From Candidatus Fermentibacterota bacterium (GTDB lineage Bacteria > JAFGKV01), in NCBI GenBank assembly GCA_016928395.1, contig JAFGKV010000254.1:1-28513 (forward strand): a stretch of DNA of 28,513 nt. Direction: 5' to 3'. Positions 8,570-18,118 of this stretch are shown piece by piece. The position numbers and the translations under genes are program-made. The stretch's first letter is position 1; each line of letters starts with the position of its first letter. Under the pieces are notes generated by a model that was given only the letters and a program-made list of their open reading frames with translations, did no database searches and was not told where the DNA came from.

Positions 8570-11500
8570 TCACGGCTCAGGGGTTGCAGAGCCGGTGGCC
8601 GGCTCTGCGTAGTTGAACCTCCAGTCAAAGGCTAAGACCGCGTAGTAGTAGTTCTGGCCGTTCGTGAGATCGGTATCAACCACTGTCGTCAGACTGGGGC
8701 CCAAGATCGCCACGATGGCGGATGTCCCGATGGCGGTTTCACCCGCGTAGTCCTCACCCTGGACGGGAAGATCAACCACCGGATCGGTCTCGCGACGGAG
8801 TACGATGGTTCCGATGCGATCCGGGTCCGCTGGGTTCTCCCACGACAGAGTATCGACACCGTCTCCGGCATCGATCGCAAGATGCAGAACCTGCCCTGGG
8901 GCAGTCACATCATACGTGGCGCTGTCGGTCTTGGCAGTCGAGTAGTTCGGCACCTCGTCCATGGCAAAGGCCGAATAGAAGTAGCGTTGCTCCACCGGTG
9001 AGGCATGGAGAATGGAGTCGGGGGTGGATGGTGTCCCCGGCTCAATACCCAAGAGAGTTCCGGAGGTCGGCGTGGCGGGGTACGAGGCCGTTCCATACCG
9101 CACCATCACGCTCTGAAAGTCAGCCGTCGACGGGCTGTTCCAGGTCAGCCGGATGCCTTCCTGCACCTGCCGGGCCGTGAAGTCAGTCACCGGAGCCGGG
9201 GAGGTCGTGTCCGCGGGGGTGCCGGAGGCCTGGCGGCCCTCAGAGTAATTCCATGCCATGTCGTAGCTGTAGGCGCGGTAGTAGTACGTGGAATCATTGA
9301 CCACGCTGATGTCGGACCACTGAGTACCGGTGCCGATGTAGACCACCGTGCTTGCGCCGTCGGGAAGGAACTGCCCAACTTCATAGTCAACTCGGGGCAC
9401 GGGGTTGGTGTTGACCGGTTGGCCCCTGCGCCTGCCGATGAGCACGCCTTCGTAGTCGCTGCTGGTGGGCGGTGTCCACGCCAGATGAAGCTTTCCATCA
9501 TCGGATTGCACGGCGAACGTGATCACATCAGGCGGCGGCGTCAAATCCGCCCCGCTGGCCACACCGGGAGAATTGGAGAGCACTGACCAATTCCCGGCAT
9601 CATCCCTGACCTTGAGGGCGATGTAATGCACTACATCGGGGGGGAGGCCGGTGATGAGAAGCGAGTCAGTAACGTCCGGCTCGGAAGGAACAGGTTCATC
9701 GGGCGCCTGTGTGGCAGCTTGGAATGCCGCCTCGGTGGTGATGGGAGAGCCTGTCCGATAGCGCAGGTCGTACTGCACGGCAGGGCCACCCCACGTCGAG
9801 TCGTCACCCACCGCAACCCATCGCGCCTTGAGCGTTCCCTGGCTCGGCCCCGTCAATGCCTGCAGGGTAGTGACTTTCGCCGGCGGCGTGACATCCACCT
9901 GCACCGTATCCGACGGGCTGTTGGACACTGCCGATTCGTTCGCATGATCGTCGAATGCCTTGCAGGCAAAGTACAGCACTGCGCCGGACGTGAGGTTCTT
10001 GGCGATGAGGGTGTCTTGGGCGAGCGGAGGTGAGAGCGACGGGCCCCGGAGGATTTGTGAGGATTGGAGTACAGTCGCGGTATTCCAGTTGAACTCGGTG
10101 ATGAGCTGGCCCGGCTGATAACGGAACTCATAGCCCGAGACCGTGCCGGTGAGCGAGTCGTCTCCCACGGCGGTCCACGTGAGCTGGATTTGGCCCTCAA
10201 CCAGAGTCGGTGCATTCCCGGAGGCGATCAGGTCATCCACCCGCGCAGGACGGGTGACATCAACCTGGGGCATTGACTGCGGGCTATTGGACACACCCGA
10301 CATGATGCCCGCATCATCCTCGGCGCGAATGGCGAAGAAGTACCAGATTCCTGGAGTGAGCGAACTCACCACCAATGACTCGGGCTCATCGGCACTGGCG
10401 GGAGGGAATGGCACCGGCACCGTGATGCAGGCCGGATTATCCCAGTCATTGGGGCCGATCTGCGCCCCTTGCCGGTACTTGAGATGATACGTCGATGCTG
10501 AGCCGGAGAGACTGTCATCACCGGTGGCGGTCCATGTCAGCAGCACCTGGCCCTCCACCAAGCCGGGCGCGGTGCCGGATGCCGATAGATCATCGATTGG
10601 CGCCGGAGGCGTCACGTCGCTCTGCGCGAACTCGGTGGCCTGCGCGGACATGACGGAGGCATTGTCCACCTCGTCGAGTACCCGAAGCCTGAAGTAGTAC
10701 TTCACGGTCGGCGTCAATCCTGCGGCCGCGAAGCTCTCCTCTTGCCCCGACGGTTTTGGCACCGGCGGGTTGGGCAGATCTATCGCGGCTTGGAACTGCT
10801 GCAGGGTAGTAATCGGTGACTGGGAAGCCCGGATCTCGTAGCGCGTGGCTGTTCCCACGTCGCCGTCATCGCCCGTGGCTGTCCACGTGAGTAGCACCTG
10901 GCCTTCGAGGGCGCCCTGCTGGGTGGCCGCAAGGTTCGCCACATAGCCCGGAGGCGTGACGTCGGCCTGGGCCGAGGTGGAGGCAGCATTCGAGAACGGG
11001 GACATGTTCTCTCTCGCGTCGGTGGAGCGAATGCAGAACCACACCTCACCGGTGGTGGGCAATCCCCGGGCGGTCATCTGTTGCGGCGTACCGGCCACAG
11101 ACGGCGCCGGAACCCCTTGGGTAACGGCCGTGGCCGAGTTCCAGGCAGTCTCGGTGGCGATGGAGTCGGCGGCGAACTTGACGAAGTAGGCCGATGCCGT
11201 GCCTTCATCACCGTTATCGCCCGGTGCGGTCCACGTCAAGATCGCCTCTCCCTCGAGCTGCCCGGGCACCGCCTGGAGGTCACGGATCGCGGCAGGCGCC
11301 ATCTCGTCATCAGATGACACCGGGCCCGCCTCATTTGAAGGGGCCGATTCCATCGAACCCTCGAAGGCAGTCACTCGATAGAAGTACGGTGTCAGATCCA
11401 CAACCCCAGTGTCCACGTACTCCGTCGTGCCGGGAGCGACCGACGTCAGGGGATTCCCATACACGCCGCTCTCGGTAGTACGGTAGAGGCGGTACCCATC

Positions 11501-12622
11501 GATGCCGATTCCCCCGTTGTCACTAGGACTCTTCTGCCAGAGCAGTTGGATGCGGCCGCCACCGTCGGGTGAAGGGTTGAGTGCCTGCAGGTTACCGGGA
11601 GGCTCGGGAGCACCGTTGTTTACGGCCATGGAGGAGTCCGCCGTGGAAAACGCGGAGAGACTCGTCGAATCCTTGGCTCGGACCCTGTAGTGGAAGATGC
11701 TGCCGGGCTGCAATCCTTCGTCGGCATAGTCCGCCGATCCGGCGCCTACCGTTCCCACACGGCTCATGGTGGTCGAATCCGGCCCAAAGCCTCGGTAGAT
11801 CTCATACAGGGAAACGTCGTTCGCGCCGGTGCCATCGTCAGGGGAGAGCTCCCATGCCACCACGATGGCGGTCCCCGCATCATCGGGCCTGTCAGTCGCC
11901 GTCAGGGCGGTGGCAGGCCTCGGCGGGATATTATCCACCGGGTTGGCGCTATGGGGGCCTGCTGGGTGCGAGAGCAGAGTATCAGCCAGGGCACTGACGC
12001 GGTAGTAGTAGAGCTTGCCTGGCGTGAGGCCGCAGTCAGTCACTGTGCCGATTCGGGCGGCTACCGTGGCAACGGGAGGGTACGAGCCTTCGAGCACGGT
12101 ATCCCGCGCCACCACATAGCCGGTGATCTCGCTCCCCACCGTGTCCATGGGTGACAACTGCCACTCGACAATAAGGCAGGTGCCCTGGTCGTTCGGCTCG
12201 TCTCTCACAACAACGCCATAGGGTGCGTCGACGCCCCGAGGATAGGCGGGCACGATGCCGGAGCGTCTGCTGGTCTCTCCGCGGGCGTAGGAGGCCACCT
12301 GATACTCATACCGCACATCCGGGGATACATTCCGATCGGTGTACACGGACTCCGGGCACGCAACGCGGGCAATCATCAGAAACGATGTGGTGTCCGTTCC
12401 ACTATCCATCCGGAACACGACGGTGGAATCGAGCCCCGGAACTGCAGGGACATCCCATGCCAGCCGTACTCCGCCTAACTGTCCTTCGGCTCTGAGGTCG
12501 AACGGATCATCGTTCGCGGGATCGAGAGGGTTCTTGTGATCTCTGGTGCACGATGGGCTCAGGGCGATGGCAACCAAGAGGGCGCCGAGCGCTCCTGCGC
12601 CCAACCCCATACGTATCGACAT
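8570..12622 (-). CDS. Giant fibronectin type III repeat lipoprotein
   Basis: A 1350-residue exported protein. The ATG at 12622 is preceded by AAAGGAG at good spacing and starts a signal peptide ending in LSPSC, a plausible though not ideal lipobox, so the mature protein is probably lipid-anchored at Cys25. The next residues, KNPLDPANDDPF, are typical of such FCB lipoproteins. I count about 12 Fn3-like units of roughly 100 residues. Each opens with a pattern like LTWTATGDDG or LTWTAPGDNG, contains YEIR/YHLKY strands and YYYRV or YFFAIRA strands, and is joined by D-V-T-P-P linkers. Middle units are most alike, suggesting internal duplication. The function is unknown; adhesion or an extracellular scaffold is likely. 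It lies 29 bases downstream of the CsgG-like gene, probably in one transcript. Confidence 0.88.
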   Translation of the reverse strand: MSIRMGLGAGALGALLVAIALSPSCTRDHKNPLDPANDDPFDLRAEGQLGGVRLAWDVPAVPGLDSTVVFRMDSGTDTTSFLMIARVACPESVYTDRNVSPDVRYEYQVASYARGETSRRSGIVPAYPRGVDAPYGVVVRDEPNDQGTCLIVEWQLSPMDTVGSEITGYVVARDTVLEGSYPPVATVAARIGTVTDCGLTPGKLYYYRVSALADTLLSHPAGPHSANPVDNIPPRPATALTATDRPDDAGTAIVVAWELSPDDGTGANDVSLYEIYRGFGPDSTTMSRVGTVGAGSADYADEGLQPGSIFHYRVRAKDSTSLSAFSTADSSMAVNNGAPEPPGNLQALNPSPDGGGRIQLLWQKSPSDNGGIGIDGYRLYRTTESGVYGNPLTSVAPGTTEYVDTGVVDLTPYFYRVTAFEGSMESAPSNEAGPVSSDDEMAPAAIRDLQAVPGQLEGEAILTWTAPGDNGDEGTASAYFVKFAADSIATETAWNSATAVTQGVPAPSVAGTPQQMTARGLPTTGEVWFCIRSTDARENMSPFSNAASTSAQADVTPPGYVANLAATQQGALEGQVLLTWTATGDDGDVGTATRYEIRASQSPITTLQQFQAAIDLPNPPVPKPSGQEESFAAAGLTPTVKYYFRLRVLDEVDNASVMSAQATEFAQSDVTPPAPIDDLSASGTAPGLVEGQVLLTWTATGDDSLSGSASTYHLKYRQGAQIGPNDWDNPACITVPVPFPPASADEPESLVVSSLTPGIWYFFAIRAEDDAGIMSGVSNSPQSMPQVDVTRPARVDDLIASGNAPTLVEGQIQLTWTAVGDDSLTGTVSGYEFRYQPGQLITEFNWNTATVLQSSQILRGPSLSPPLAQDTLIAKNLTSGAVLYFACKAFDDHANESAVSNSPSDTVQVDVTPPAKVTTLQALTGPSQGTLKARWVAVGDDSTWGGPAVQYDLRYRTGSPITTEAAFQAATQAPDEPVPSEPDVTDSLLITGLPPDVVHYIALKVRDDAGNWSVLSNSPGVASGADLTPPPDVITFAVQSDDGKLHLAWTPPTSSDYEGVLIGRRRGQPVNTNPVPRVDYEVGQFLPDGASTVVYIGTGTQWSDISVVNDSTYYYRAYSYDMAWNYSEGRQASGTPADTTSPAPVTDFTARQVQEGIRLTWNSPSTADFQSVMVRYGTASYPATPTSGTLLGIEPGTPSTPDSILHASPVEQRYFYSAFAMDEVPNYSTAKTDSATYDVTAPGQVLHLAIDAGDGVDTLSWENPADPDRIGTIVLRRETDPVVDLPVQGEDYAGETAIGTSAIVAILGPSLTTVVDTDLTNGQNYYYAVLAFDWRFNYAEPATGSATPEP

Positions 12623-12651
12623 CACTGCTCCTTTGGTAACAACACGGTATG

Positions 12652-13572
12652 TCAGAATCTGCGCGACACCATCATCCCCACTCCCCGGGGACAGACGGCC
12701 AGGACGGGAGACCAGGTCTTCGCCGAGGACGGCCCCGCGGACCACTGCTCGGATGAACCAAAGTCATGATTGAACCAGTAGTGTATGGTCAGCGCTAGGC
12801 CTCCCGCGGCAAGGACCGCCACGGCGTTGCGGGCCAGGAGATAATCACTGGACTTGTTGTAGAGACGGGTGATTTCGTATTGGCCGATGGCACGGAGATA
12901 CTCATCCCACGTGTCGGAGGCGCGCGAGTCGTAGTGATAGGTCAGGTAGCCCAGGGCGATGGTTGCACCGATGGCCGCCCATGGTCGCACATGGAGAAGT
13001 GGCGAAGAGCCTTTCCCCGTTCTGGCGACTGTAGGAGCCCGCTGCGGCGCAGACCCTACCGGTGTAATACCTGCTATCTGTCCCTGCACGACGCGGGCCG
13101 TCTCCATGCCCGCCTGGTCGGAGGTGATGTCGAAATTGGTCTCGATCTGTTCTATTGTGTGCACCGTCTTTGCCACGCAGTTGACGATGTATGTCTTAAT
13201 GTTGACGATGTCCCCAGTACGGGTGAACGAGCCGAAGACCACTTTTTCTGCATTCACGCTCTCGCCCAACCGGAACGCCTGGCGCTCATTCGTCAGATAC
13301 CCGAGCTCCGGAGCCAGCGTGTCCAGTACCGCGGATACTTCTTCCTGAGACACGATGAGGATCCGCCCTGTGGAGATGAGACGGGATGCAATTGCCTGCC
13401 GTATGATGCGCTGGAACGCATCCAGCGAGTCAATCTCGGTTCTGTTGCGGAAGTCAAGGACCGCAACTCTCGGCAGCTCATGTTGTTCCGGAGCGAGAAG
13501 CTCATCCTGTGCCAGGGATTGGGCGACGCCCGCGGTGACGAGCGCCGTCACGATCCAGAGAGTCAATCTCAC
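12652..13572 (-). CDS. Exported CsgG/FlgO-like protein with C-terminal membrane helices
   Basis: 306 residues from the GTG at 13572, picked because GAGG lies 7 bases upstream and a signal peptide follows directly (LWIVTALVTAGVAQSLAQ). A second GTG three codons upstream is possible; the longer ATG frame is not signal-like. The mature N-terminal half resembles the CsgG/FlgO nucleotide-binding-like fold: RVAVLDFRNR, then a helix ending in ASRLISTGRILIVSQEEV, then GESVNAEKVVFGSF and VNIKTYIVNC. The C-terminal third has two hydrophobic segments (AAIGATIALGYLTYHY and AVAVLAAGGLALTIHYWF). The same two-part layout recurs in the protein at 23956-25728. It is the first gene of the operon with the Fn3 lipoprotein, suggesting an envelope role; secretion of that protein is speculative. 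Confidence 0.72.
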   Translation of the reverse strand: MRLTLWIVTALVTAGVAQSLAQDELLAPEQHELPRVAVLDFRNRTEIDSLDAFQRIIRQAIASRLISTGRILIVSQEEVSAVLDTLAPELGYLTNERQAFRLGESVNAEKVVFGSFTRTGDIVNIKTYIVNCVAKTVHTIEQIETNFDITSDQAGMETARVVQGQIAGITPVGSAPQRAPTVARTGKGSSPLLHVRPWAAIGATIALGYLTYHYDSRASDTWDEYLRAIGQYEITRLYNKSSDYLLARNAVAVLAAGGLALTIHYWFNHDFGSSEQWSAGPSSAKTWSPVLAVCPRGVGMMVSRRF

Positions 13573-14040
13573 CTTGCTCACCTCTAGAGTTCGATGTGTA
13601 CGCCGCCCATCCAACCTGTTGGCCTCATGCCGAAAGGGAAACTTCCTGCCCAGGTCTGCCGCTATCACATACACCTCGTTCCGCGGCTTCGTTTCCCAGC
13701 TTCCCACCCGGCCTGCCCTTGCGTGGAAGAGCTTGGTGCCCAACGCGAGCCAGAGGGAATGCTGATCTGCCCAGGCCTGAAGGGTAGAGGCGCCTATCCA
13801 TGCCCGGAACATCGGGCGACTCCGAGGCGCATACCGTGGAGGAATGGGAGCTAGAGTTTGAGAAGAAACCTGAGCCCAAATTGCGGGTGCAGCAGCTTCG
13901 TGGCAAGTCCCGTGCACACACGCGTCCTCAAAGCGAGGGCTGCGTCCCGCCCCAAAGATGCCACGCCGCCAGCCTGGTCCATCGTTGCGGAGTGGCGCCC
14001 TGCGCCATACGTTTCGCGGTCTCCATTACAAGGATCAACA
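13573..14040. other. Divergent intergenic region
   Basis: This spacer separates the leftward CsgG-like gene from the rightward Minf_1886 gene and should hold both promoters. I see no clear sigma-70 pair. One inverted repeat, TGGCGC-CCT-GCGCCA at 13993-14007, could be an operator or a small hairpin about 35 bases before the rightward start. Frames crossing the region on both strands show no signal peptide, domain or plausible ribosome site, so I do not call a gene. Confidence 0.45.
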
Positions 14041-14388
14041 ATGGGATCGGATATTCAAAGACAGATACCCCGGGCCGAGCGGTTTGACACTCGGGCTCGG
14101 GAGTTGGTGTTGGAGGCCTTGGAGCGCGTGGCGCCGCCACGGACGCATGTTTCGGGGTCCACGGTCGTCAAGAAAGTGTGCGCCTTGGCCCAGGAGCGTT
14201 TCGGTATCGCGGCCCGTCTGGTCTTGGAGTACTGGGGAATTCGATCTACGCGCGACATCGGGCTTCTGGTCTTCGACATGGTCGAAGAGGGAGTCATCGG
14301 CGTTTCGCCCGAGGACTCCATAGATGACTTTTCCGAAGTGGTTGATCTTCATGAAGCCTTGGAAGTCGACTATCCGTGGGGAGGATAG
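14041..14388 (+). CDS. Minf_1886 family protein
   Basis: A 115-residue soluble protein. It fits the Minf_1886 family of uncharacterised proteins: an N-terminal helix ARELVLEALERV, then HVSGSTVVKKVCALAQERFG, the core LVLEYWGIRSTRDIGLLVFDMVEEGVI, and an acidic end EDSIDDFSEVVDLHEAL. The length matches the family. AAGGA sits 9 bases before the ATG at 14041; longer in-frame starts upstream would add a low-complexity, Arg-rich stretch not seen in relatives. No catalytic motif is evident. The family is known from several phyla, and its function has not been established as far as I know. Confidence 0.78.
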   Translation: MGSDIQRQIPRAERFDTRARELVLEALERVAPPRTHVSGSTVVKKVCALAQERFGIAARLVLEYWGIRSTRDIGLLVFDMVEEGVIGVSPEDSIDDFSEVVDLHEALEVDYPWGG

Positions 14389-14455
14389 GCCGCGGGCGCC
14401 ACGGAACATCGGTCGACCGTGATGCGCTCGTTCTCTGACACCGAAGGAGGCACGC

Positions 14456-14905
14456 ATGGATGAAGCCCCCGATGTTCACCCGGAATCGGCTGCCGCGGAA
14501 CTCCTTCGGTGGCGGGTGCACCCGGCCGCCAGACACCCCCGCAAGGCCACGCTGGTCGTCATCATTATTCTCTCGTTGGCGCTGGCCAGCGCCCTCTACG
14601 CCGGGGTGGCGCTGGGAGTCATGGCCTGTGTGCTTCTCACGGCAAGCCTCTGGCCTTTCTTCGTTCCGACCGACTACCTCATCACGGCCTGGGGCATCGA
14701 GCAGATTCGCTGGCCAACCAGGCAGCGGCGGGCATGGTCGACATTCCGACGGTTCCAGGTTGATCGGCGTGGAGTTCTGTTGAGCCCCTTCCCTCAGTCG
14801 TCGCGGTTGGATCCCTTCCGGGGCATGTACGTTCTCACCAGTCCGGATGTCGATGTTGAGGCGATGATTCGTTCGCTTATAGCCACGCCCCAGGAGTCTG
14901 AGTGA
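14456..14905 (+). CDS. Small membrane protein with PH-like C-terminal domain
   Basis: 149 residues with a strong ribosome site (GAAGGAGG ahead of ATG 14456). Two adjoining hydrophobic helices (about 31-68, VVIIILSLALASALYAGVAL then CVLLTASLWPFF) are followed by a cytoplasmic segment whose order, YLITAWGIEQIRWPTRQRRAWSTF written as YLITAWGIEQI then RRAWSTFRRF, matches bacterial PH-like (YdbS/YdbT-type) proteins. In these, a strand describing 'external/own frame' residues precedes a Trp-rich turn. The end, GMYVLTSPDVDVEAMIRSLI, also fits that fold. The stop overlaps the GTG start of miaA by 4 bases, so the two are coupled. The role is unknown. Confidence 0.65.
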   Translation: MDEAPDVHPESAAAELLRWRVHPAARHPRKATLVVIIILSLALASALYAGVALGVMACVLLTASLWPFFVPTDYLITAWGIEQIRWPTRQRRAWSTFRRFQVDRRGVLLSPFPQSSRLDPFRGMYVLTSPDVDVEAMIRSLIATPQESE

Positions 14906-15825
14906 CGGTCGAGATCTGGGCACTTCTTGGACCGACGGGTGTAGGGAAGACAGACGTGGCTGTTTCCTTGGCGGATCGTGTTCCCCTGGAAGTCGTCGGC
15001 CTTGACAGGGGGCAGCTCTACATCGGTATGGATATCGGCACGGCCACGCCTTCCGCGGCACAGCAAGCCATGGTGCCGCATCATATGCTGAATCTTATCA
15101 CGCCTGATATCCGGTGGGATGCCATGACCTATGCCCGGGCCGCGCGCACGATTATCGAGGAGATTCACGCCCGGGGTCGGCACCCGATGGTCGTGGGAGG
15201 AACAGGGTTCTACTTCAGCGCATTGTCGGGCCAACTCAGCAAAAATCTGCCGCCCAGGGATGAGGCGTTACGCGAGTCCCTGCGTGCCAAAGCGCGGGTC
15301 ATCGGGTCCGGTGGTCTGTGGGAGGAGCTGTGCGCCCGTGATCTAGCCACGGCAACGAGATTGCACCCCAATGATTTGTCCCGCATCATCCGGGCATTGG
15401 AGATTGTGACTCTTACTGGCAAGCCCATGGCGGAGCACACGGCCGCGGCCCCGCCGACGCCGTGGGGGCGGTGGCGTATCGTGGTGCTGACCATGGAGCG
15501 TGAGCGTCTGAAGGCGGCGATCCGTCGCCGCGTAGAGGCCATGATCCGGGCGGGATGGGCCGACGAGGTGCGGGGCCTTCTAGAGACAGGGTTCGGGCCC
15601 GAAAGCCCCGGCATGGCGAATCTGGGCTACCGTGAGATGATCGATCACGTCAGGGGAGCGCTCCCTTTGGATGAGGCGGCACAACGTATCGTGTTGCGTA
15701 CCTGGCAGTATGCGAGGCGGCAGCTCACCTGGTTCCGTCGCGTTCCCGCGGACCGGTGGGTCACGACCGGCGATGTCGTCGATGCCACGGCGCGTGTCTG
15801 GCGGCTATTGACTAAAGAGGCGTGA
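14902..15825 (+). CDS. miaA: MiaA, tRNA dimethylallyltransferase
   Basis: 307 residues, normal length. It transfers a dimethylallyl group to N6 of A37 in tRNAs that read codons starting with U. Walker A is GPTGVGKT (10-17). GMDIGTATPS, the segment VPHHMLNLITPD, VVGGTGFYFSALSGQL and DLSRIIRALEI are MiaA signatures, and the C-terminal QYARRQLTWFR is the usual conserved end. One oddity: the segment usually written D-S-x-Q reads D35-R-G-Q38, so the conserved Ser is Arg. The GTG at 14902 overlaps the upstream stop (GTGA), and the downstream ATG overlaps this stop (TGATG), so this is a coupled run of three genes. Confidence 0.95.
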   Translation: MTVEIWALLGPTGVGKTDVAVSLADRVPLEVVGLDRGQLYIGMDIGTATPSAAQQAMVPHHMLNLITPDIRWDAMTYARAARTIIEEIHARGRHPMVVGGTGFYFSALSGQLSKNLPPRDEALRESLRAKARVIGSGGLWEELCARDLATATRLHPNDLSRIIRALEIVTLTGKPMAEHTAAAPPTPWGRWRIVVLTMERERLKAAIRRRVEAMIRAGWADEVRGLLETGFGPESPGMANLGYREMIDHVRGALPLDEAAQRIVLRTWQYARRQLTWFRRVPADRWVTTGDVVDATARVWRLLTKEA

Positions 15826-17537
15826 TGCGGCGGTATTTCCCCGCGGGCGTGGCCCTGCTTGCCCTGGCCGCGAACGGGGCCGTGGCGGCGTGGACTGAGC
15901 GGCCAAGTCTCGGGGCCTCCTTGCGCCTGTTCCGCAGCGATCGTGAGCTGAAGCTTTCGGGGGCCGGCGCATACTCCCTGACAATGCCGTGGCTCCCGTC
16001 TCTTCGTTGGGAGAGCAGTGGCCGGATGACCAGAGTGGGGGCGCTCAATCGTGACAAACGGGACTCCTCGATGAGGGCAAGCCTCGACGTCGCCCCGTGG
16101 GATGGTCTCTCCCTCCGGCTTTCCACCAGTGGATGGCGTCGGAGGGATGAGGGGAGCCAGCTTCTGGAACGGGCCACGGGGGCCGCGGCCGAAGGCCGAA
16201 TGGTGCTGGATCTACCCGCGGGCTTAACCTTTGCCCAAGGGGTTGCCGCCATTCGAGACCGCGTTGCGTCCGCCGGTCTTTCCGGGGGCGATACCGACAA
16301 TGGCGGCGAACGAGCCGACACTGAGATTGGTTTTTCCCGGCGATGTGGCGATCGATCAGTCGCGGTACAATGGCGGCGCGCGGTCAAGAGGCTCAGGCTG
16401 GATGGCCTTGATGAACGAGGGGCGACTCTCAGGCTGGATGGTGGGCTTGGGCAGGCGGATGTGGAGGGGTTTTCCAACAGGAGGCGCTACGTCACCGGCT
16501 CAACACAGGAGCGCCGCACCGACCGAGGCGGCTCCCTCCGGATGGCGGGAGCGGTGGGAGATGGGTTTTCATGGGAATACCGAGGTTCCACATCGAGCAC
16601 CGAGTATCTGGAGGGGACAAATCAGGACTTTGCCACAGGCTCGCATGCACTGCGGATTCAGATCCAGACTCGTCTGGGCTCCGTGGCCCCATTCATCAGG
16701 ATGAACCTTCGGCACCGGTCATATGACGAACACGCCCGCACGATCTACGATCGAGAGGATGTAGGACGGGCCGTTGAGGCGGGCGTCCAGGCCGCTGGTC
16801 TGGACTCGGTGATGACTGCCCGGTTGACACACCAGGTATCGCTGGACAGAAACACCTATCTTGATGTGACCAACTTCAGTGACCACGATATCCGTGATCA
16901 ACGAATCGCCGCGGATCTTGCCTGGCAGCCCGGTCCGTGGTCCTGGAAGCTCACTCTGTCTCGAAGGCGGAACGATTTGGTGTACATCGATGCGGAACGT
17001 TCGGCCAACACTGTCAAGAATCTGGAGTATTCCGTATCGTTGGCCTATGGCCTTCAATTGCCCCTGCTTCGATGGTCGCAGAGCTGCCTCATTTCGGCCC
17101 GGTATGCCGACTATCGTTTCAAGCCGGATTCGGATGCCCTCAGCAGGCGAGGTGTGGTGGAGAGTAGGCTGGGCACTCAGCGAGGCATGTACGAGTTTGA
17201 GGTGTACCAGAAGTGGCTCTGGGATGACAACGGCCCCTTCCGTGACGAGCGATTTGCCCGGCTTGAGCTGATCGACGATCTCGAACTAGGGGCTCGGATG
17301 GGTGCAACGTGGGGGCGCTGGAGAACGGCGCCCAGTGTGCGCCAGCGCTGGCGGTTCCTCTACGGCCCACAAGGGCGTCAAGGTGGGTTGTCCAGGTCGG
17401 CACAGCGCGAACGCCGCGTTGGCATCGATTTGCACATGCCCGTGGGATCACGTGGCGTGACGGTGGCGGCAACCCGGGTCACCACCGGAGGCGCCGGGTA
17501 CTGGGAAGCCTCTGCCGAGGTGGGGTATGGGCTGTAG
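15825..17537 (+). CDS. Predicted outer-membrane beta-barrel protein
   Basis: About 570 residues. The start is the ATG at 15825, 4 bases after AAAGAGG, rather than the GTG just before it. A signal peptide (MRRYFPAGVALLALAANGAVA) leads to a mature chain of amphipathic strands with alternating aromatic or hydrophobic residues and charged turns, for example WSWKLTLSRRRNDLVYID, LEYSVSLAYGLQLPLLRW and RLGSVAPFIRMNLRHRSY. The protein ends in a short strand, AEVGYGL. This composition and periodicity are those of outer-membrane barrels. I do not recognise a family. It lies between miaA and a lipoprotein gene, overlapping both, so a barrel-lipoprotein partnership is possible. Confidence 0.65.
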   Translation: MRRYFPAGVALLALAANGAVAAWTERPSLGASLRLFRSDRELKLSGAGAYSLTMPWLPSLRWESSGRMTRVGALNRDKRDSSMRASLDVAPWDGLSLRLSTSGWRRRDEGSQLLERATGAAAEGRMVLDLPAGLTFAQGVAAIRDRVASAGLSGGDTDNGGERADTEIGFSRRCGDRSVAVQWRRAVKRLRLDGLDERGATLRLDGGLGQADVEGFSNRRRYVTGSTQERRTDRGGSLRMAGAVGDGFSWEYRGSTSSTEYLEGTNQDFATGSHALRIQIQTRLGSVAPFIRMNLRHRSYDEHARTIYDREDVGRAVEAGVQAAGLDSVMTARLTHQVSLDRNTYLDVTNFSDHDIRDQRIAADLAWQPGPWSWKLTLSRRRNDLVYIDAERSANTVKNLEYSVSLAYGLQLPLLRWSQSCLISARYADYRFKPDSDALSRRGVVESRLGTQRGMYEFEVYQKWLWDDNGPFRDERFARLELIDDLELGARMGATWGRWRTAPSVRQRWRFLYGPQGRQGGLSRSAQRERRVGIDLHMPVGSRGVTVAATRVTTGGAGYWEASAEVGYGL

Positions 17538-18111
17538 ATCCTTTTTCTTTGCCGCCGTACTGGCCATGGCCTGCGGTTGGTTTGACGCGAGGACTCCGTC
17601 GGAGCCCTCGGAAAACAATGTGCCATGGCGCCAGCCAACGCAAGCTCGGTATGTGGTCGAAAACCTGATCACTACGCTTGAAGGCCTGGACCTGACTCTC
17701 TATGGGAGGTGTTTCGATACCCAGGCCTTTTGGTTTGACGCGGATCCCGCCTTGGTTCAGCTTGACCCCGCGCGATACGAGAACTGGACCTGGAGTGTGG
17801 AGGAGGCAGGAACGCGCAGGTTGTTCCAGACGGTGGAGCAGTACTGGGGGGGTGCCGATTCAGCCATCGTGGTATCGCTCGGCCAGGAGGAATGGATGCT
17901 GAATGAAGCCGACTCGGCCATGGTGCAATTCGACTATGCCTTCACGGCCCACCACGGGAGAGCCGGAGTTGACAGCGTGGCATCGGGCACTCTTCGCTGG
18001 TCGTTTCATCGCGCCGAAGTGGACCGCCTGTGGTATCTGGCCGCATGGTGGGACTTCGCCGTGGAGGGGCAGCCGTCGTGGAGCGCGATCAAGGGTGCGT
18101 TTCGGGAATAA
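17527..18111 (+). CDS. Lipoprotein of unknown function
   Basis: 194 residues with a clear lipoprotein signal: MGCRSFFFAAVLAMAC, lipobox L-A-M-A-C, mature Cys16. The mature region is acidic and Trp/Tyr-rich, with repeated strands such as QTVEQYWGGADSAIVVSLG and TLRWSFHRAEVDRLWYLAAWWDF, which recalls NTF2-like or SnoaL-like small folds (a weak guess). The start overlaps the barrel gene by 11 bases, and GAGGTGGGG lies just upstream. A degenerate heptanucleotide array starts just after the stop. Probably the last gene of the transcript. Confidence 0.72.
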   Translation: MGCRSFFFAAVLAMACGWFDARTPSEPSENNVPWRQPTQARYVVENLITTLEGLDLTLYGRCFDTQAFWFDADPALVQLDPARYENWTWSVEEAGTRRLFQTVEQYWGGADSAIVVSLGQEEWMLNEADSAMVQFDYAFTAHHGRAGVDSVASGTLRWSFHRAEVDRLWYLAAWWDFAVEGQPSWSAIKGAFRE

Positions 18112-18118
18112 GGAAAGC

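Noticed and set aside
13800-14087. Frames in the divergent spacer upstream of the Minf_1886 gene
   Set aside because: They overlap the real gene out of frame, lack signal or domain features, and no family match is apparent.
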